Part shown: piece by piece, positions 1 to 7,500 of the stretch | Numbering within the stretch: position 1 is the first letter of the stretch | Layout: every line of letters begins with the position of its first letter | Position numbers and translations under genes: made by a program | The notes under the pieces: model-generated | What the model was told of the DNA's origin: nothing | The model's input: only the letters and a program-made list of their open reading frames with translations | The model's database searches: none | Virus record (IMG/VR): IMGVR_UViG_3300044908_000033 | Coordinates: 1-51,091 of that record | Length of the DNA stretch: 51,091 nucleotides | DNA from: a virus | Reading direction: 5' to 3' (one strand)

Positions 1-29
1 CCACCGAACAGGACCCGGTGAAGTTGTGC
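1..29. repeat. Terminal direct repeat (circular-assembly overlap), left copy
   Basis: These 29 bases are identical to the last 29 of the window (51063-51091). A reading frame continues through the join without interruption. The simplest reading is that the contig closes into a circle of about 51,062 bp and the repeat is an assembler overlap. A true short terminal repeat cannot be excluded from sequence alone. Confidence 0.9.
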
Positions 30-308
30 AAGAAGCTACGGCGGCTGGAGATCGAGGGCAACGAGTTGGGCCTGCGCCTCTGCAACGGCCCCGAGTTCCC
101 CGGCGGCTATGATGAGGCCGATGCGGTCGGCAATGCGATCTTGGCGAAGGTCAACCGGCTGCTGGGCATCGGCAAAGTTGGCGTGATGCTGAACCGCGAC
201 CCGCGCGGCTACGCTCTCAAGATCGGCGATGTGATCATGCGGAAGCAGAACCTCACGCTTCACACCGACATGGGGGGCTACGGCATCCTGGCCCCCGAAA
301 TCGACTGA
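1..308 (+). CDS. Hypothetical phage protein, 3' part of a gene crossing the circular junction
   Basis: The gene starts at 50984 and its last 92 codons lie here (30-308 after removing the 29-base overlap), giving a 128-residue protein. No start is needed inside this piece: the frame is open back to base 1, and the apparent GTG at 18 is internal. The protein is charged, with a leucine/arginine-rich first third and a C-terminal half that looks alpha/beta, including an NRDPRGYAL stretch. I recognise no family. It is the last of the small rightward genes before the tRNA-like element. Confidence 0.75.
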   Translation, partial: TEQDPVKLCKKLRRLEIEGNELGLRLCNGPEFPGGYDEADAVGNAILAKVNRLLGIGKVGVMLNRDPRGYALKIGDVIMRKQNLTLHTDMGGYGILAPEID

Positions 309-360
309 CCGGCCCCGGAGAGGCCGAGGAACGGGGGACTGGGGACTCGGGGCCACTTTA

Positions 361-459
361 GCCGGGTAGCAGGTAGCGCGGATTCGTAACGGGTTCACGC
401 GCTGCATGGGCGAGCCGATTCCAGTGGGCTCACAGAGGGTTCGATCCCCTCGCCCGGCA
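361..459 (+). tRNA. tRNA-like gene with non-canonical D/anticodon region
   Basis: The acceptor stem pairs 361-367 with 452-458 (six Watson-Crick pairs and one G-U), followed by A459. A perfect five-pair T arm is at 435-439 and 447-451 with the canonical loop TTCGATC. The 67 bases between (368-434) are about 25 too many for an ordinary tRNA. A possible anticodon arm is 412-417/425-431 with one bulged G and loop ATTCCAG (T33, TCC, A37), which would read glycine. The bases before it form a long arm (369-371/405-407 plus a GCGCG/CGCGC helix) where a D arm should be. CCA is not encoded. It may be a functional odd tRNA, a decayed tRNA or a tRNA mimic. The isotype is uncertain. Confidence 0.45.
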
Positions 460-487
460 CTGACCACTTTTCCAAGGAGAACCCGAA

Positions 488-1351
488 GTGAAGAAGCTCG
501 ACCCAACGAAGCCGGCGCTGCTCGATCCTGAGCCGCCGCCGGCCGAACCAGTGACGTGTACGAACCAGGCCGCCGACCAGAAGCAAGCCGAGGAAGAGGA
601 CAACGCGCGTTATCTGGGCAGAGTAGCCCGGGTAGAGGAAGCGGCCAATTACGGCAAACCGCCAGCCGATCCCATGCTGGCCCTGTTGTCGAGGGCCGTA
701 GAAAAGGGATTCGATGCCGATCAACTCGGCCGACTGGTGGACCTGCAACGCCAGGTGAAGGCCGATCAAGCGGCCGAGGCTTACGCCCAGGCGATGCGGC
801 TGGCCCAGCAGGAAATGCCCACCGTGGTACGCGACAAGGTGAACGCGGGGGTGTCGAAGAAGTACGCCACCCTGGAGAATGTGCAGCGCGCGATCAAGCC
901 GATCTACACGAAACACGGCTTCGCGCTCTCTTTCGGCACGGCCGACTCGCCCCTACCCGATCACATTCGGGTTGTGTGCGACGTCCACCACCAAGGGGGC
1001 AAGACTGCAGCCTACAAAGGCGACTTCCCCACGGACGCGCAGAACAAGGCCAAGAGCGGCATCCAGGCCACGGGCTCCACAATGTCATACGCGAGGCGTT
1101 ACTTGACGCTGCTGATCTTCAACGTCACCGTGGCCGACGAGGACGACGACGGCGCGGGCCCCAAGATCACCGAGGCCGACTGGAACGAGATCAAGGGACT
1201 GATCGACGAGTTGGCCAAGCTGGGCCGCCCTGTGAACGAGGCGAAGCTGCTGGAGTGGCAGCGGATCGAGCAACTTTCCGATCTGCCGAGCAAGAAGTTC
1301 GGCGAGGTTATTCACTACCTGAACCGCAAACGAAGGGAGCCGGCAAAGTGA
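488..1351 (+). CDS. erf: ERF-family single-strand annealing protein (recombinase)
   Basis: The protein has 287 residues. After a low-complexity N-terminus (1-60) it shows the ERF core: a helical AEAYAQAMRLAQQEMP segment near 97-111, KKYATLENVQRAIKPIY at 124-140, and the glycine-rich GSTMSYARRYLTLLIFNV region at 196-213, followed by acidic DEDDDG. A short C-terminal domain begins with ITEADWNEIK. Proteins of this family anneal complementary single strands in phage recombination. The GTG start at 488 follows AAGGAGA at 474-480. The stop overlaps the next start by four bases. The exonuclease at 1916 would supply the resected ends. Confidence 0.9.
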   Translation: MKKLDPTKPALLDPEPPPAEPVTCTNQAADQKQAEEEDNARYLGRVARVEEAANYGKPPADPMLALLSRAVEKGFDADQLGRLVDLQRQVKADQAAEAYAQAMRLAQQEMPTVVRDKVNAGVSKKYATLENVQRAIKPIYTKHGFALSFGTADSPLPDHIRVVCDVHHQGGKTAAYKGDFPTDAQNKAKSGIQATGSTMSYARRYLTLLIFNVTVADEDDDGAGPKITEADWNEIKGLIDELAKLGRPVNEAKLLEWQRIEQLSDLPSKKFGEVIHYLNRKRREPAK

Positions 1352-1593
1352 GTTGTCCAACCTGCGATCACACGATGCACAGCATGGGCTGCAGGGTAAC
1401 CGAGCTGCCCTTCTTCTGGTGCCCAAGGTGCGGCACGATCAAACCGTGCGACGATACGCCGGCCGTTGTTCCGCTGTTGGTGGAACGCTGCCGAGAATTT
1501 CAGGCCAACATGAAAGATTACCGCGGCCCGATGCTGGAGTGGAAACGAACCGGCATCGCTGAAAGCATCAACACCCCGGAGGAGCGCCCTTGA
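1348..1593 (+). CDS. Small two-CxxC zinc-ribbon protein
   Basis: The protein has 81 residues with two knuckles, CPTC at 3-6 and CPRC at 25-28, spaced like a zinc ribbon, then a helical C-terminal half. It starts at a GTG that overlaps the recombinase stop (GTGA) and follows a GAAGGGAG ribosome-binding site. Its function is unknown. Zinc ribbons of this size usually bind nucleic acid or protein, and its place between the annealer and exonuclease genes suggests an accessory role in recombination. Confidence 0.75.
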   Translation: MSCPTCDHTMHSMGCRVTELPFFWCPRCGTIKPCDDTPAVVPLLVERCREFQANMKDYRGPMLEWKRTGIAESINTPEERP

Positions 1594-1919
1594 CCCCACA
1601 ACAACTCTTCGACCTCGAGAAGACGGCCCGCGATGCGCTGCACAGTGCCGCCTACGATCCGACAAACGATTGCGACATGGAAGAGACGATCGCGCGGCTG
1701 TTCTGGGAGCGGCACATCAAGGTCCTGCAACGCGAAAAGGACGCGAGGATTTACTATCAGAACATCGTGTACGCCGTCTGTAATGCGCTCGACAAGATCA
1801 ACCGTAAAAAGCCGGGCCAAGGTGTTGTCTGTGGCACTCCGACAACTCAAGTGCAAGACCAAATGAGCAATCTAGCAACAATCCTCGACACCCTGAGACA
1901 GGAGGCGGAATCTCTGTGA
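1590..1919 (+). CDS. Hypothetical helical protein
   Basis: The 109-residue, largely helical protein is not recognised. It starts at a TTG overlapping the previous stop (TTGA), with a strong GGAGGAG at 1578-1584, and its own stop overlaps the exonuclease GTG. The tight coupling on both sides indicates co-translation with the recombination genes. Confidence 0.7.
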   Translation: MTPQQLFDLEKTARDALHSAAYDPTNDCDMEETIARLFWERHIKVLQREKDARIYYQNIVYAVCNALDKINRKKPGQGVVCGTPTTQVQDQMSNLATILDTLRQEAESL

Positions 1920-2683
1920 AGATCATCCAATGCGACCAGTACAGCCCCGAGTGGTGGACCGCCCGCCGGGGCGTCCCCACGGCCAGCGAGTTCCACAAGC
2001 TGCTGACCGCGAAAACCATGAAGCTCTCGGCATCGGCCGACGGCTACGCCGCCCAACTGATCGGCGACGTCTTCGACCCGCTTTACCCCAGGGTCGATCG
2101 CGCCGTTTCGGAGGCCATGCGCGTCGGCACCGAACGGGAGCCCGAGGCCAGAAGCTACTACGCCCTGGAGCGCGGGGTGGACGTTCAGCAGGTGGGGTTC
2201 TGCCTCGACGACACGGGCCGGTTTGGATGCTCGCCGGATGGCCTTATCATGCCGAGCCTCCCAGACGTCTCATGTGGACCTGGCCACGTTTCCGGCGAGC
2301 CGATGCCGGCCGGCTGCCTCGAGCTCAAAAATCCGGAACCAAAGACCCAGGTTGAATACCTCCTGGACACCGCCTACTGCCCAATGTGCAAAGGCCGATC
2401 CAAAGCCCTTGCGCTGGTCGATCCTGGGCCGTGTCCTCAATGCCAGACCCCGCATGGAGGAATCGGCAAGCTGCCCGTTCTGCCCAGCGAATACCGCGCC
2501 CAGTGCCACGGCCATTTGATCGTCACCGGGGCCGCGTGGGTGGACTTCCTCAGCTACTGCCCAGGTCTGCCGCCGCTGTTAGTCCGCGTCGTGCCTAACG
2601 AGTTCACGGACGCTTTGAGAGACGCCCTCGATGCGTTCTACCCACGATTCCAGGCGGCGCTGGAGAAAATCCGCAATGCCTGA
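1916..2683 (+). CDS. YqaJ/lambda-type exonuclease with an inserted zinc knuckle pair
   Basis: The 255-residue protein has the PD-(D/E)xK order of phage recombination exonucleases: SPEWWTARRGVPTASEF at 10-26, GTEREPEA at 71-78 (E74/E76), CSPDGL with D108, and E136-L-K138 in CLELKNP. The conserved PSEYRAQCHGHLIVTG segment follows at 190-205. Such enzymes resect double-strand ends to load an annealing protein, here the ERF protein. Unusually, about 40 residues between the ExK strand and the YxxQ helix carry C155-x2-C158 and C173-x2-C176, which looks like a zinc-binding insertion. The GTG start overlaps the upstream stop. Confidence 0.88.
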   Translation: MKIIQCDQYSPEWWTARRGVPTASEFHKLLTAKTMKLSASADGYAAQLIGDVFDPLYPRVDRAVSEAMRVGTEREPEARSYYALERGVDVQQVGFCLDDTGRFGCSPDGLIMPSLPDVSCGPGHVSGEPMPAGCLELKNPEPKTQVEYLLDTAYCPMCKGRSKALALVDPGPCPQCQTPHGGIGKLPVLPSEYRAQCHGHLIVTGAAWVDFLSYCPGLPPLLVRVVPNEFTDALRDALDAFYPRFQAALEKIRNA

Positions 2684-2861
2684 CACCTTCGCCGAATACT
2701 GGCGCCGCCGTGCCCACCTCGACCGAGCCTACAAGAGCGGCAACGCGAGGATCGAGACCCAGGCCGACCGCGATGCAATCGCGGCCCACGAAGACGAGGT
2801 GAACCCCGATGACGGCTGGGTGCCGTCGGAACTGGACTATCCTTTTCGAGGACAACCATGA
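2676..2861 (+). CDS. Small hypothetical protein
   Basis: The 61-residue charged protein starts at an ATG inside the last codons of the exonuclease gene, behind GGAGAAAA. Its stop overlaps the next ATG (ATGA). It has an N-terminal amphipathic helix and a Trp/Pro-rich tail. I recognise no family. Confidence 0.65.
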   Translation: MPDTFAEYWRRRAHLDRAYKSGNARIETQADRDAIAAHEDEVNPDDGWVPSELDYPFRGQP

Positions 2862-3439
2862 ACGCACCCAGACTACGAGCCGTTCGGCGACCTTTCTCAG
2901 GGAGACGATCAATGTGGACGAAAACACAGCCAACGTGCGCTGGCAATTATGGATGGCGCGAAACGCCGGAAAGCGATCCGGTTTTCGTCATCATTTACAA
3001 CACGCGGGGAACAGGCGTGCAAGGTGGCGAATGGTACGGGCCGTTTCAGATGCCGTGGGCATGCTATTGCGGCGACCAGGCACGCTGCCGGGAAATGCCG
3101 TGCGGTCTCTGCCCGATTCGCGCCGCGCTCGCCGCATTCGACGCCGCGCAACCGCAGCCAGCATGTGATTGCGAGCGGCTGCGGGCGGCGCTGGAGAAGA
3201 TCGCAAGCTTTTGTGTACTCAGCGATGCTCGCAAGATCGCCCGCGAAGCCCTCGGGGAGGCTCTGACTCCGTTCAGTAGCGTGCCGCAGTATTACCCGGT
3301 CATTCCTGCCGATCCGCTTCCCAAGGAGCCGCCATCCCGATCCGTGCCCAGCGACGAAGCCCTGGAAGCCGCTAGCTGCGGCAAGGGTGGTTGCGTGCGC
3401 GACATCGGCCACGGCGGGGACTGCTGGTTTCCGGATTGA
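2858..3439 (+). CDS. Cysteine-rich hypothetical protein
   Basis: The frame encodes 193 residues from the ATG that overlaps the previous stop. The first 18 residues are Arg-rich and unlike the rest. A second ATG at 2912, with AGGGAGA six bases upstream, gives a 175-residue protein and may be the true start. The protein has a beta-like part (FVIIYNTRGTG), a Cys cluster (CYCGDQARCREMPCGLC) and a C-terminal CGKGGCVRDIGHGGDC motif suggestive of metal binding. Its function is unknown. It ends the first transcription block, since a promoter-like sequence overlaps its end. Confidence 0.65.
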   Translation: MNAPRLRAVRRPFSGRRSMWTKTQPTCAGNYGWRETPESDPVFVIIYNTRGTGVQGGEWYGPFQMPWACYCGDQARCREMPCGLCPIRAALAAFDAAQPQPACDCERLRAALEKIASFCVLSDARKIAREALGEALTPFSSVPQYYPVIPADPLPKEPPSRSVPSDEALEAASCGKGGCVRDIGHGGDCWFPD

Positions 3440-3464
3440 CACCGCCTCAGCCGCGCGGTACAAC
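3436..3464 (+). promoter_or_regulatory. Sigma-70-like promoter ahead of the DUF3102/helicase block
   Basis: TTGACA at 3436-3441 (perfect -35) lies 17 bases before TACAAC at 3459-3464 (four of six -10 positions). It sits at the end of one gene and 120 bases before the next start at 3584, in the only sizeable gap (3440-3583) of the early operon. Nothing else was seen in that gap. Confidence 0.5.
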
Positions 3465-3583
3465 CTCTTCACGAGCCCCGCGAAGGCATCCCGATCACGA
3501 GCGACTCGCCAGCCGGCCGCGCCTCTTTCCTTTCGCGGGGCAAGATTCTTGCCGGCGGCTGGCGAACCTTTTGGGACGGAGCC

Positions 3584-4411
3584 ATGCTGAACGACGATCC
3601 TCTTGGAATCGAGCCACCTGCCATCATCAGGAAGGCCGAGGAATCCTTGAACAGCCTGCGGGAGAAGGCCAGGGAGCTTTTTCCCATCTACCTGCGGCAT
3701 CGCAAGCAATACGCCGCGCACGGTTTAACCCTCGGCGACATCCTTCTCGGCATCAAGGAGAAAACGCCGAAAGGTCAATTCAAGGCTTGGGTTGAGGAAA
3801 ATCTTGGGTGCGATTACCGGCACGCAAACAGGCTTGTACGGGCGGCTCGGAAGGCTAAGGAGACAGTGGGCGCTGCGCCCACCGAAGATTCCCTAGAAAA
3901 CAACCTGAAAATCCTTTGCGAAGACGCCCCAGACGAGGACGGTTTGCCATTCTCGAACGCCACGGCGCCGGCGCCATATTCCAATACGACGCAGGCACCA
4001 AGCCGCGAGCCCGGCCAAGACGACGAATACCAGCAGCGCGAGGCCAAGAAACAAGAGGTTCTGTGCCCCAGGTGCAAGCGGCTCAAAGCCCCAGCGTGCG
4101 ACCAGTGCCGGGTGAAGTGGTTCAACCTCGACAACGCCAAACCGAAGGCCGATCAGACGCCAGCCGCGGCGGCGCTTCCGAAGCCGCCGCCAAAGAAGCC
4201 GACCGAGAACGGCCAACCCCTGTTTCTCTGGAACGACTGGAAAAACGGGTTCGGCGTGGTGGTCCGCGGCATCGACCAGTTGGCCACGATAACCGGCACA
4301 ATGATCGTGTCCCCGAAGCTCGAAGGGCTCCGACGCAAGGCCGAGGAACTGCGGAAGGAGTTCGTGCAAGTGGCGGAAGAGATGACCAAACAGAAGGCCC
4401 CGAAGTGGTGA
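3584..4411 (+). CDS. DUF3102-type protein
   Basis: The protein has 275 residues. Residues 8-90 resemble the DUF3102 family common in phages and plasmids: a long helix (EESLNSLREKARELFPIYL), then GLTLGDILLGIKEKTPKGQF, then WVEENLGCDYRHANRLVRAA. A low-complexity linker, a zinc-knuckle pair (CPRCKRLKAPACDQC, about 150-164) and a helical C-terminus follow. DUF3102 proteins have no settled function; DNA binding is often supposed. The ATG start follows a GGGACGGAG stretch. Confidence 0.72.
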   Translation: MLNDDPLGIEPPAIIRKAEESLNSLREKARELFPIYLRHRKQYAAHGLTLGDILLGIKEKTPKGQFKAWVEENLGCDYRHANRLVRAARKAKETVGAAPTEDSLENNLKILCEDAPDEDGLPFSNATAPAPYSNTTQAPSREPGQDDEYQQREAKKQEVLCPRCKRLKAPACDQCRVKWFNLDNAKPKADQTPAAAALPKPPPKKPTENGQPLFLWNDWKNGFGVVVRGIDQLATITGTMIVSPKLEGLRRKAEELRKEFVQVAEEMTKQKAPKW

Positions 4412-4415
4412 GCCG

Positions 4416-4574
4416 ATGCGCTGTGACTGCGGACACGAAAGGTCATCCCACGCGAACGGCCTTTGGGAATGCAAATGGTGCGATTGCAAGTCGTTTACCG
4501 AGCCAGTGATTCCAGACATTTTCGAGGACGAACCCAAGGAGAATCCCAATGGCGAGCCGAAAGAAAACCGATGA
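4416..4574 (+). CDS. Tiny Cys-rich (zinc-knuckle) protein
   Basis: The 52-residue frame begins four bases after the preceding stop and runs 26 bases into the next gene. Its N-terminus holds C3, C5, C19, C22 and C24 with two His nearby (MRCDCGHERSSH, CKWCDC), a compact zinc-binding pattern. The remainder is acidic. The gene is short but well formed, and the composition supports a real product of unknown function. Confidence 0.55.
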   Translation: MRCDCGHERSSHANGLWECKWCDCKSFTEPVIPDIFEDEPKENPNGEPKENR

Positions 4575-4917
4575 GCCAGCCCGCAGCCGAGGCCGACCAA
4601 AGAAGGACCGCCCCGAGCCGCCACCCCGCAAACCGCGAGCGAAGCAGGGATACCTCGACCCCGACATGGCCCCGAAGTCAGTGCCTGAGATCGACGCCAA
4701 AGCCGAGCGGTACGTTGCCGCCCGCGATGCCCGCATGTCGATGGGCCTCACTGAGATCGAGGCAAGCAAGGAACTGCTGGCGGTCATGCAGGAGCATGGA
4801 TTCGCTGAGTACGAATACGACGGCAAGATGGTCACCGTCGAGGGGATTACCAAGGTAAAAGTGCGGAAGAACAAGGACCGCGATGCGGAGTCGAACGGGG
4901 ATGACAGCGAGGAGTGA
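4549..4917 (+). CDS. AT-hook-like DNA-binding protein
   Basis: The 122-residue protein has an N-terminus with an AT-hook-like core (RSRGRPKKDRPEPPPRKPR, residues 13-31), a class that inserts into the minor groove. A helical and beta middle region (about 40-110) and an acidic tail follow. The ATG has a strong AAGGAGA at 4536-4542. It directly precedes the helicase gene, so a DNA-loading or partner role is plausible but unproven. Confidence 0.6.
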   Translation: MASRKKTDEPARSRGRPKKDRPEPPPRKPRAKQGYLDPDMAPKSVPEIDAKAERYVAARDARMSMGLTEIEASKELLAVMQEHGFAEYEYDGKMVTVEGITKVKVRKNKDRDAESNGDDSEE

Positions 4918-4920
4918 ACA

Positions 4921-6507
4921 GTGCAAAGGTGGCCCCACCAAATCCGGTTCGTGCCCGACGTCCTCGCCCTCATCGGCGCGGGCAAGCGCCGGATCGTGGT
5001 CCAGTCGCCGACCGGCATGGGCAAAACGGTGATGATGCAGGACCTGGCCCTGGACTACCTCAACCGCAAACTGACGGCCATCCTGTACACGAACCGGCGG
5101 CTGCTGATCGACCAAACCTCGCGCGTGATGGACGCCGCCGGCATCCCGCACGGGGTTATCTCGCCCGAACACGACGACCAGGCCAATCGACCGTTTCAGA
5201 TCGCCATGGCGCAAACGGTGTTCAGCCGAGTGTTCAAGCTGAAACGGCAGAAGATGCACGATGCAGACCTTGTACTGGTGGATGAAGCTCATCTCCAGAC
5301 AGGGGACACCACGAAGGAGATCCTCGATGCACACGCCAACGCAGGCGCGGCGATTGTGGGATTCACGGCCACGCCGATCGACCTGGAGGATACCTACGAC
5401 CATCTATTGGTCGAGGGGACCCCCTCGGAAGGGCGCGCGTGCGGCGCGCTGCTGCTGGCCCGGCACTACGCCCCGGATGAGCCGGATTGGGCCGAGTTCA
5501 ACCGAAAGAAGAAGGGCAAGAAGATCGGCGAGGAGTGCCAGGCAATCAGCGAGCGCGAGGCCAAGTCGGCCATCATGCGGCCCGAAGTGTTCGGCCGGGT
5601 GCTGGCCGCTTACAAGGAACTGAACCCCGAGCAGAAGCCGACAATCCTATTCGGGCCCGACCTGGCGGGCTCGATGTACTTCGCCGAGCAGTTCACCCTG
5701 GCCGGAATACCAGCCGCGCACATCGACGGGGAGAACGTGTGGGCTGCTGGCAAACTATATTCGAGCGGGAGGACGCAACGTGAGTCTGTCATTGGTGCGG
5801 TACGTGATGGGCGATGCAAGGTCGTCTGCAACAGGTTTGTTCTCAGGGAGGGCCTGGATATACCGGAGATCGGCCATTGCATCCTTGCTACTTTATTCGG
5901 GTCACTGTCAAGCTATCTTCAGTCCGTCGGGCGTGCGCTACGCTTCTGCCGTGGCTATGATTCTGTGACCATCCAAGACCACGGCGGACATTGGTGGCGA
6001 TTCGGAAGCCCCAACATAGACCGCCGCTGGGTGCTCGGCGCGACCAACACGATGATGCTGGGCCTGCACGCCGACCGCCTCAGGGCCACGCGGAGCGAGG
6101 GGAAGCCCAGGCCGTGCCCGCAGTGCAAGGGAGTGCAGGTCTGGAAAGGGCCGGTGTGCCAGTTCTGCGGCTGGACCGCCAAGGCCGGCCAGAAGTGGAG
6201 TCGGCCGGTGGTGCAAATGGACGGCACACTACGCGAGATGGTCGGCGACGTTTTCCGGCCGCATCGGACCTACGCCCAGGCTAACGGCCCGGCGCTTTGG
6301 AAAAGGATGTACTTTCGCTCGCTCCAGCCGAAGGCCAAGGGCCGCACCTTCCGGGCGGCGGCGGCTCTGTTCGCCCAGGAGAATCATTGGAGCTGGCCCG
6401 ATAGACGCTGGCCGCTGATGCCGAGGACGGAGCTTGACTTCTACCGGAGCGTTCGAGATGTTCCGCAAGACGAGTTGATCCAGGAAGAGGAGTGGCAAAC
6501 CGCGTGA
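4921..6507 (+). CDS. SF2 DEAH-type helicase / ATPase with C-terminal zinc ribbon
   Basis: The 528-residue protein has Walker A SPTGMGKTV at 29-37, DEAH at 121-124, FTATP at 148-152, and motif VI QSVGRALR at 334-341 with the arginine finger. This is the type III restriction/RecG-like branch of superfamily 2. After the motor, CPQC (399-402) and CQFCGW (about 414-419) form a zinc ribbon. No nuclease or methylase domain is fused, so it is probably a stand-alone phage helicase for recombination or replication. The GTG start lies three bases after the previous stop behind GAGGAG. Confidence 0.88.
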   Translation: MQRWPHQIRFVPDVLALIGAGKRRIVVQSPTGMGKTVMMQDLALDYLNRKLTAILYTNRRLLIDQTSRVMDAAGIPHGVISPEHDDQANRPFQIAMAQTVFSRVFKLKRQKMHDADLVLVDEAHLQTGDTTKEILDAHANAGAAIVGFTATPIDLEDTYDHLLVEGTPSEGRACGALLLARHYAPDEPDWAEFNRKKKGKKIGEECQAISEREAKSAIMRPEVFGRVLAAYKELNPEQKPTILFGPDLAGSMYFAEQFTLAGIPAAHIDGENVWAAGKLYSSGRTQRESVIGAVRDGRCKVVCNRFVLREGLDIPEIGHCILATLFGSLSSYLQSVGRALRFCRGYDSVTIQDHGGHWWRFGSPNIDRRWVLGATNTMMLGLHADRLRATRSEGKPRPCPQCKGVQVWKGPVCQFCGWTAKAGQKWSRPVVQMDGTLREMVGDVFRPHRTYAQANGPALWKRMYFRSLQPKAKGRTFRAAAALFAQENHWSWPDRRWPLMPRTELDFYRSVRDVPQDELIQEEEWQTA

Positions 6508-6854
6508 ACCCTTACGAGGAAGTCGAGAAGCTGCGGCAGCAGTGCAAGGCGATGGAGGCCCGCGCCAAGGCGGCCGAACTCAAGACCTACGACGCCTACA
6601 TGCAAGCGATCCTCAACGGCCTCTGTACCCGAGCTGTGCCGCCTCGACGTGCCGCGCTAACCCCGGTTGAGCTGCTTCCCGGCGAGGACGCTTACGGGAA
6701 AGCCCAGCCACGGGAATCTGCCGTGGACATCCTCGATGAGGCCGAGCGGCTCACTATCCGGGCGCTGCGAGCACGGAAGCGGTACTATGCCGGGCTTTCA
6801 CCGAACGAGCCGCCGAAGCCACAGTTGCCGAAGAAGACGGAGGCCAAGACGTGA
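6504..6854 (+). CDS. Hypothetical coiled-coil protein
   Basis: The protein has 116 residues from a GTG that overlaps the helicase stop (GTGA). A GTG at 6492 would add four residues, but the ribosome-binding site AGGAAGAGGAG (6482-6492) would then overlap the start. The N-terminal 40 residues form a charged helix likely to coil, and the C-terminal part is basic with a proline-rich end. Family unknown. Confidence 0.65.
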   Translation: MNPYEEVEKLRQQCKAMEARAKAAELKTYDAYMQAILNGLCTRAVPPRRAALTPVELLPGEDAYGKAQPRESAVDILDEAERLTIRALRARKRYYAGLSPNEPPKPQLPKKTEAKT

Positions 6855-7372
6855 ATTTTGAGACCTGCGACGCATGCGGCAACCTCATCCCAGGCAAACC
6901 TCGCTTGCTGGGCATGGGCCGTGTCTGCGAGATTTGCTTTAAAAGGTGGAAAAGAAGTGAGCCGTCACAACCGAGAACGCCGCCTGTTCCGAGCCATGAA
7001 GAAGGCCGGCCACACGCTAACCCCGTACCAGACGCTACGAACCAAACATCACGGGAAACGGCTGATCGCGGCGGCGCAAGCGAGCGCCGTCCGGTTGGCT
7101 GTGTTCCGGCTCGCCATTTGGAAGGAAACGGTGAAGGCCCTATGAGACATCCAGTGCCAGAACCAGCCGAGAAAAGCCCTGCCGAAGTCGATGCCACGCT
7201 GGACGGCATCGAACAACGGCAGGAGGAACGAACGAAGAAATCCCCGCGTCCAATGGACCCGGCCCTCCGAGCGACCGCGAAGCTGGACCGCCTCCTGGCC
7301 GACATGGACCCGGCGGTTCGCTGCTGGGCGGTGGCGTTTATCCAGCAGAAGTACGGGGCCAAAACGCCATGA
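6851..7372 (+). CDS. Zinc-finger-headed hypothetical protein (may be two genes in one frame)
   Basis: The open frame gives 173 residues from a GTG overlapping the previous stop. Residues 6-30 hold CDAC and CEIC, a two-knuckle zinc ribbon. The middle (about 37-97) is low-complexity and coincides with another plausible gene in a different frame (6957-7145). The end, from an internal ATG at 7142, is a good helical domain (DPALRATAKLDRLLADMD). The ATG at 7142 overlaps the stop of the 6957 frame (ATGA). Either this is one protein or the frame carries an N-terminal finger gene and a separate 76-residue gene at 7142-7372. Confidence 0.5.
   Translation: MNFETCDACGNLIPGKPRLLGMGRVCEICFKRWKRSEPSQPRTPPVPSHEEGRPHANPVPDATNQTSRETADRGGASERRPVGCVPARHLEGNGEGPMRHPVPEPAEKSPAEVDATLDGIEQRQEERTKKSPRPMDPALRATAKLDRLLADMDPAVRCWAVAFIQQKYGAKTP
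6957..7145 (+). CDS. Small basic protein in an alternative frame
   Basis: A GTG start behind AAGGTGG gives a 62-residue Lys/Arg-rich helical protein (LFRAMKKAGHTLTPYQTL). It lies entirely within the low-complexity middle of the 6851-7372 frame. Its stop forms ATGA with the ATG at 7142, the usual coupling in this operon, which favours it being translated. Function unknown. Confidence 0.45.
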   Translation: MSRHNRERRLFRAMKKAGHTLTPYQTLRTKHHGKRLIAAAQASAVRLAVFRLAIWKETVKAL

Positions 7373-7500
7373 CCGACGAACAGGTTTTCTGGTTTCTCCG
7401 CTTTCTTCTGCAGCATTCCATGATCGAGCGAACCCATGAGCGCCGCTGGAACCTGCAGTTTAAGGCGTATGCCATCCAGAGATGCAAGAGGGATGGATGA
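7369..7500 (+). CDS. Tiny hypothetical protein
   Basis: The 43-residue frame's ATG overlaps the previous stop and its TGA overlaps the next ATG (7497), in the same coupled style as its neighbours. It starts MTDEQVFWFLRFLLQHSM, an aromatic amphipathic helix, and ends basic. Function unknown. Confidence 0.5.
   Translation: MTDEQVFWFLRFLLQHSMIERTHERRWNLQFKAYAIQRCKRDG

Noticed and set aside
361-459. tRNA 3' end as a phage attachment site
   Set aside because: No integrase or excisionase was found and the 5' acceptor strand is present too, so a whole tRNA-like gene is the simpler reading.
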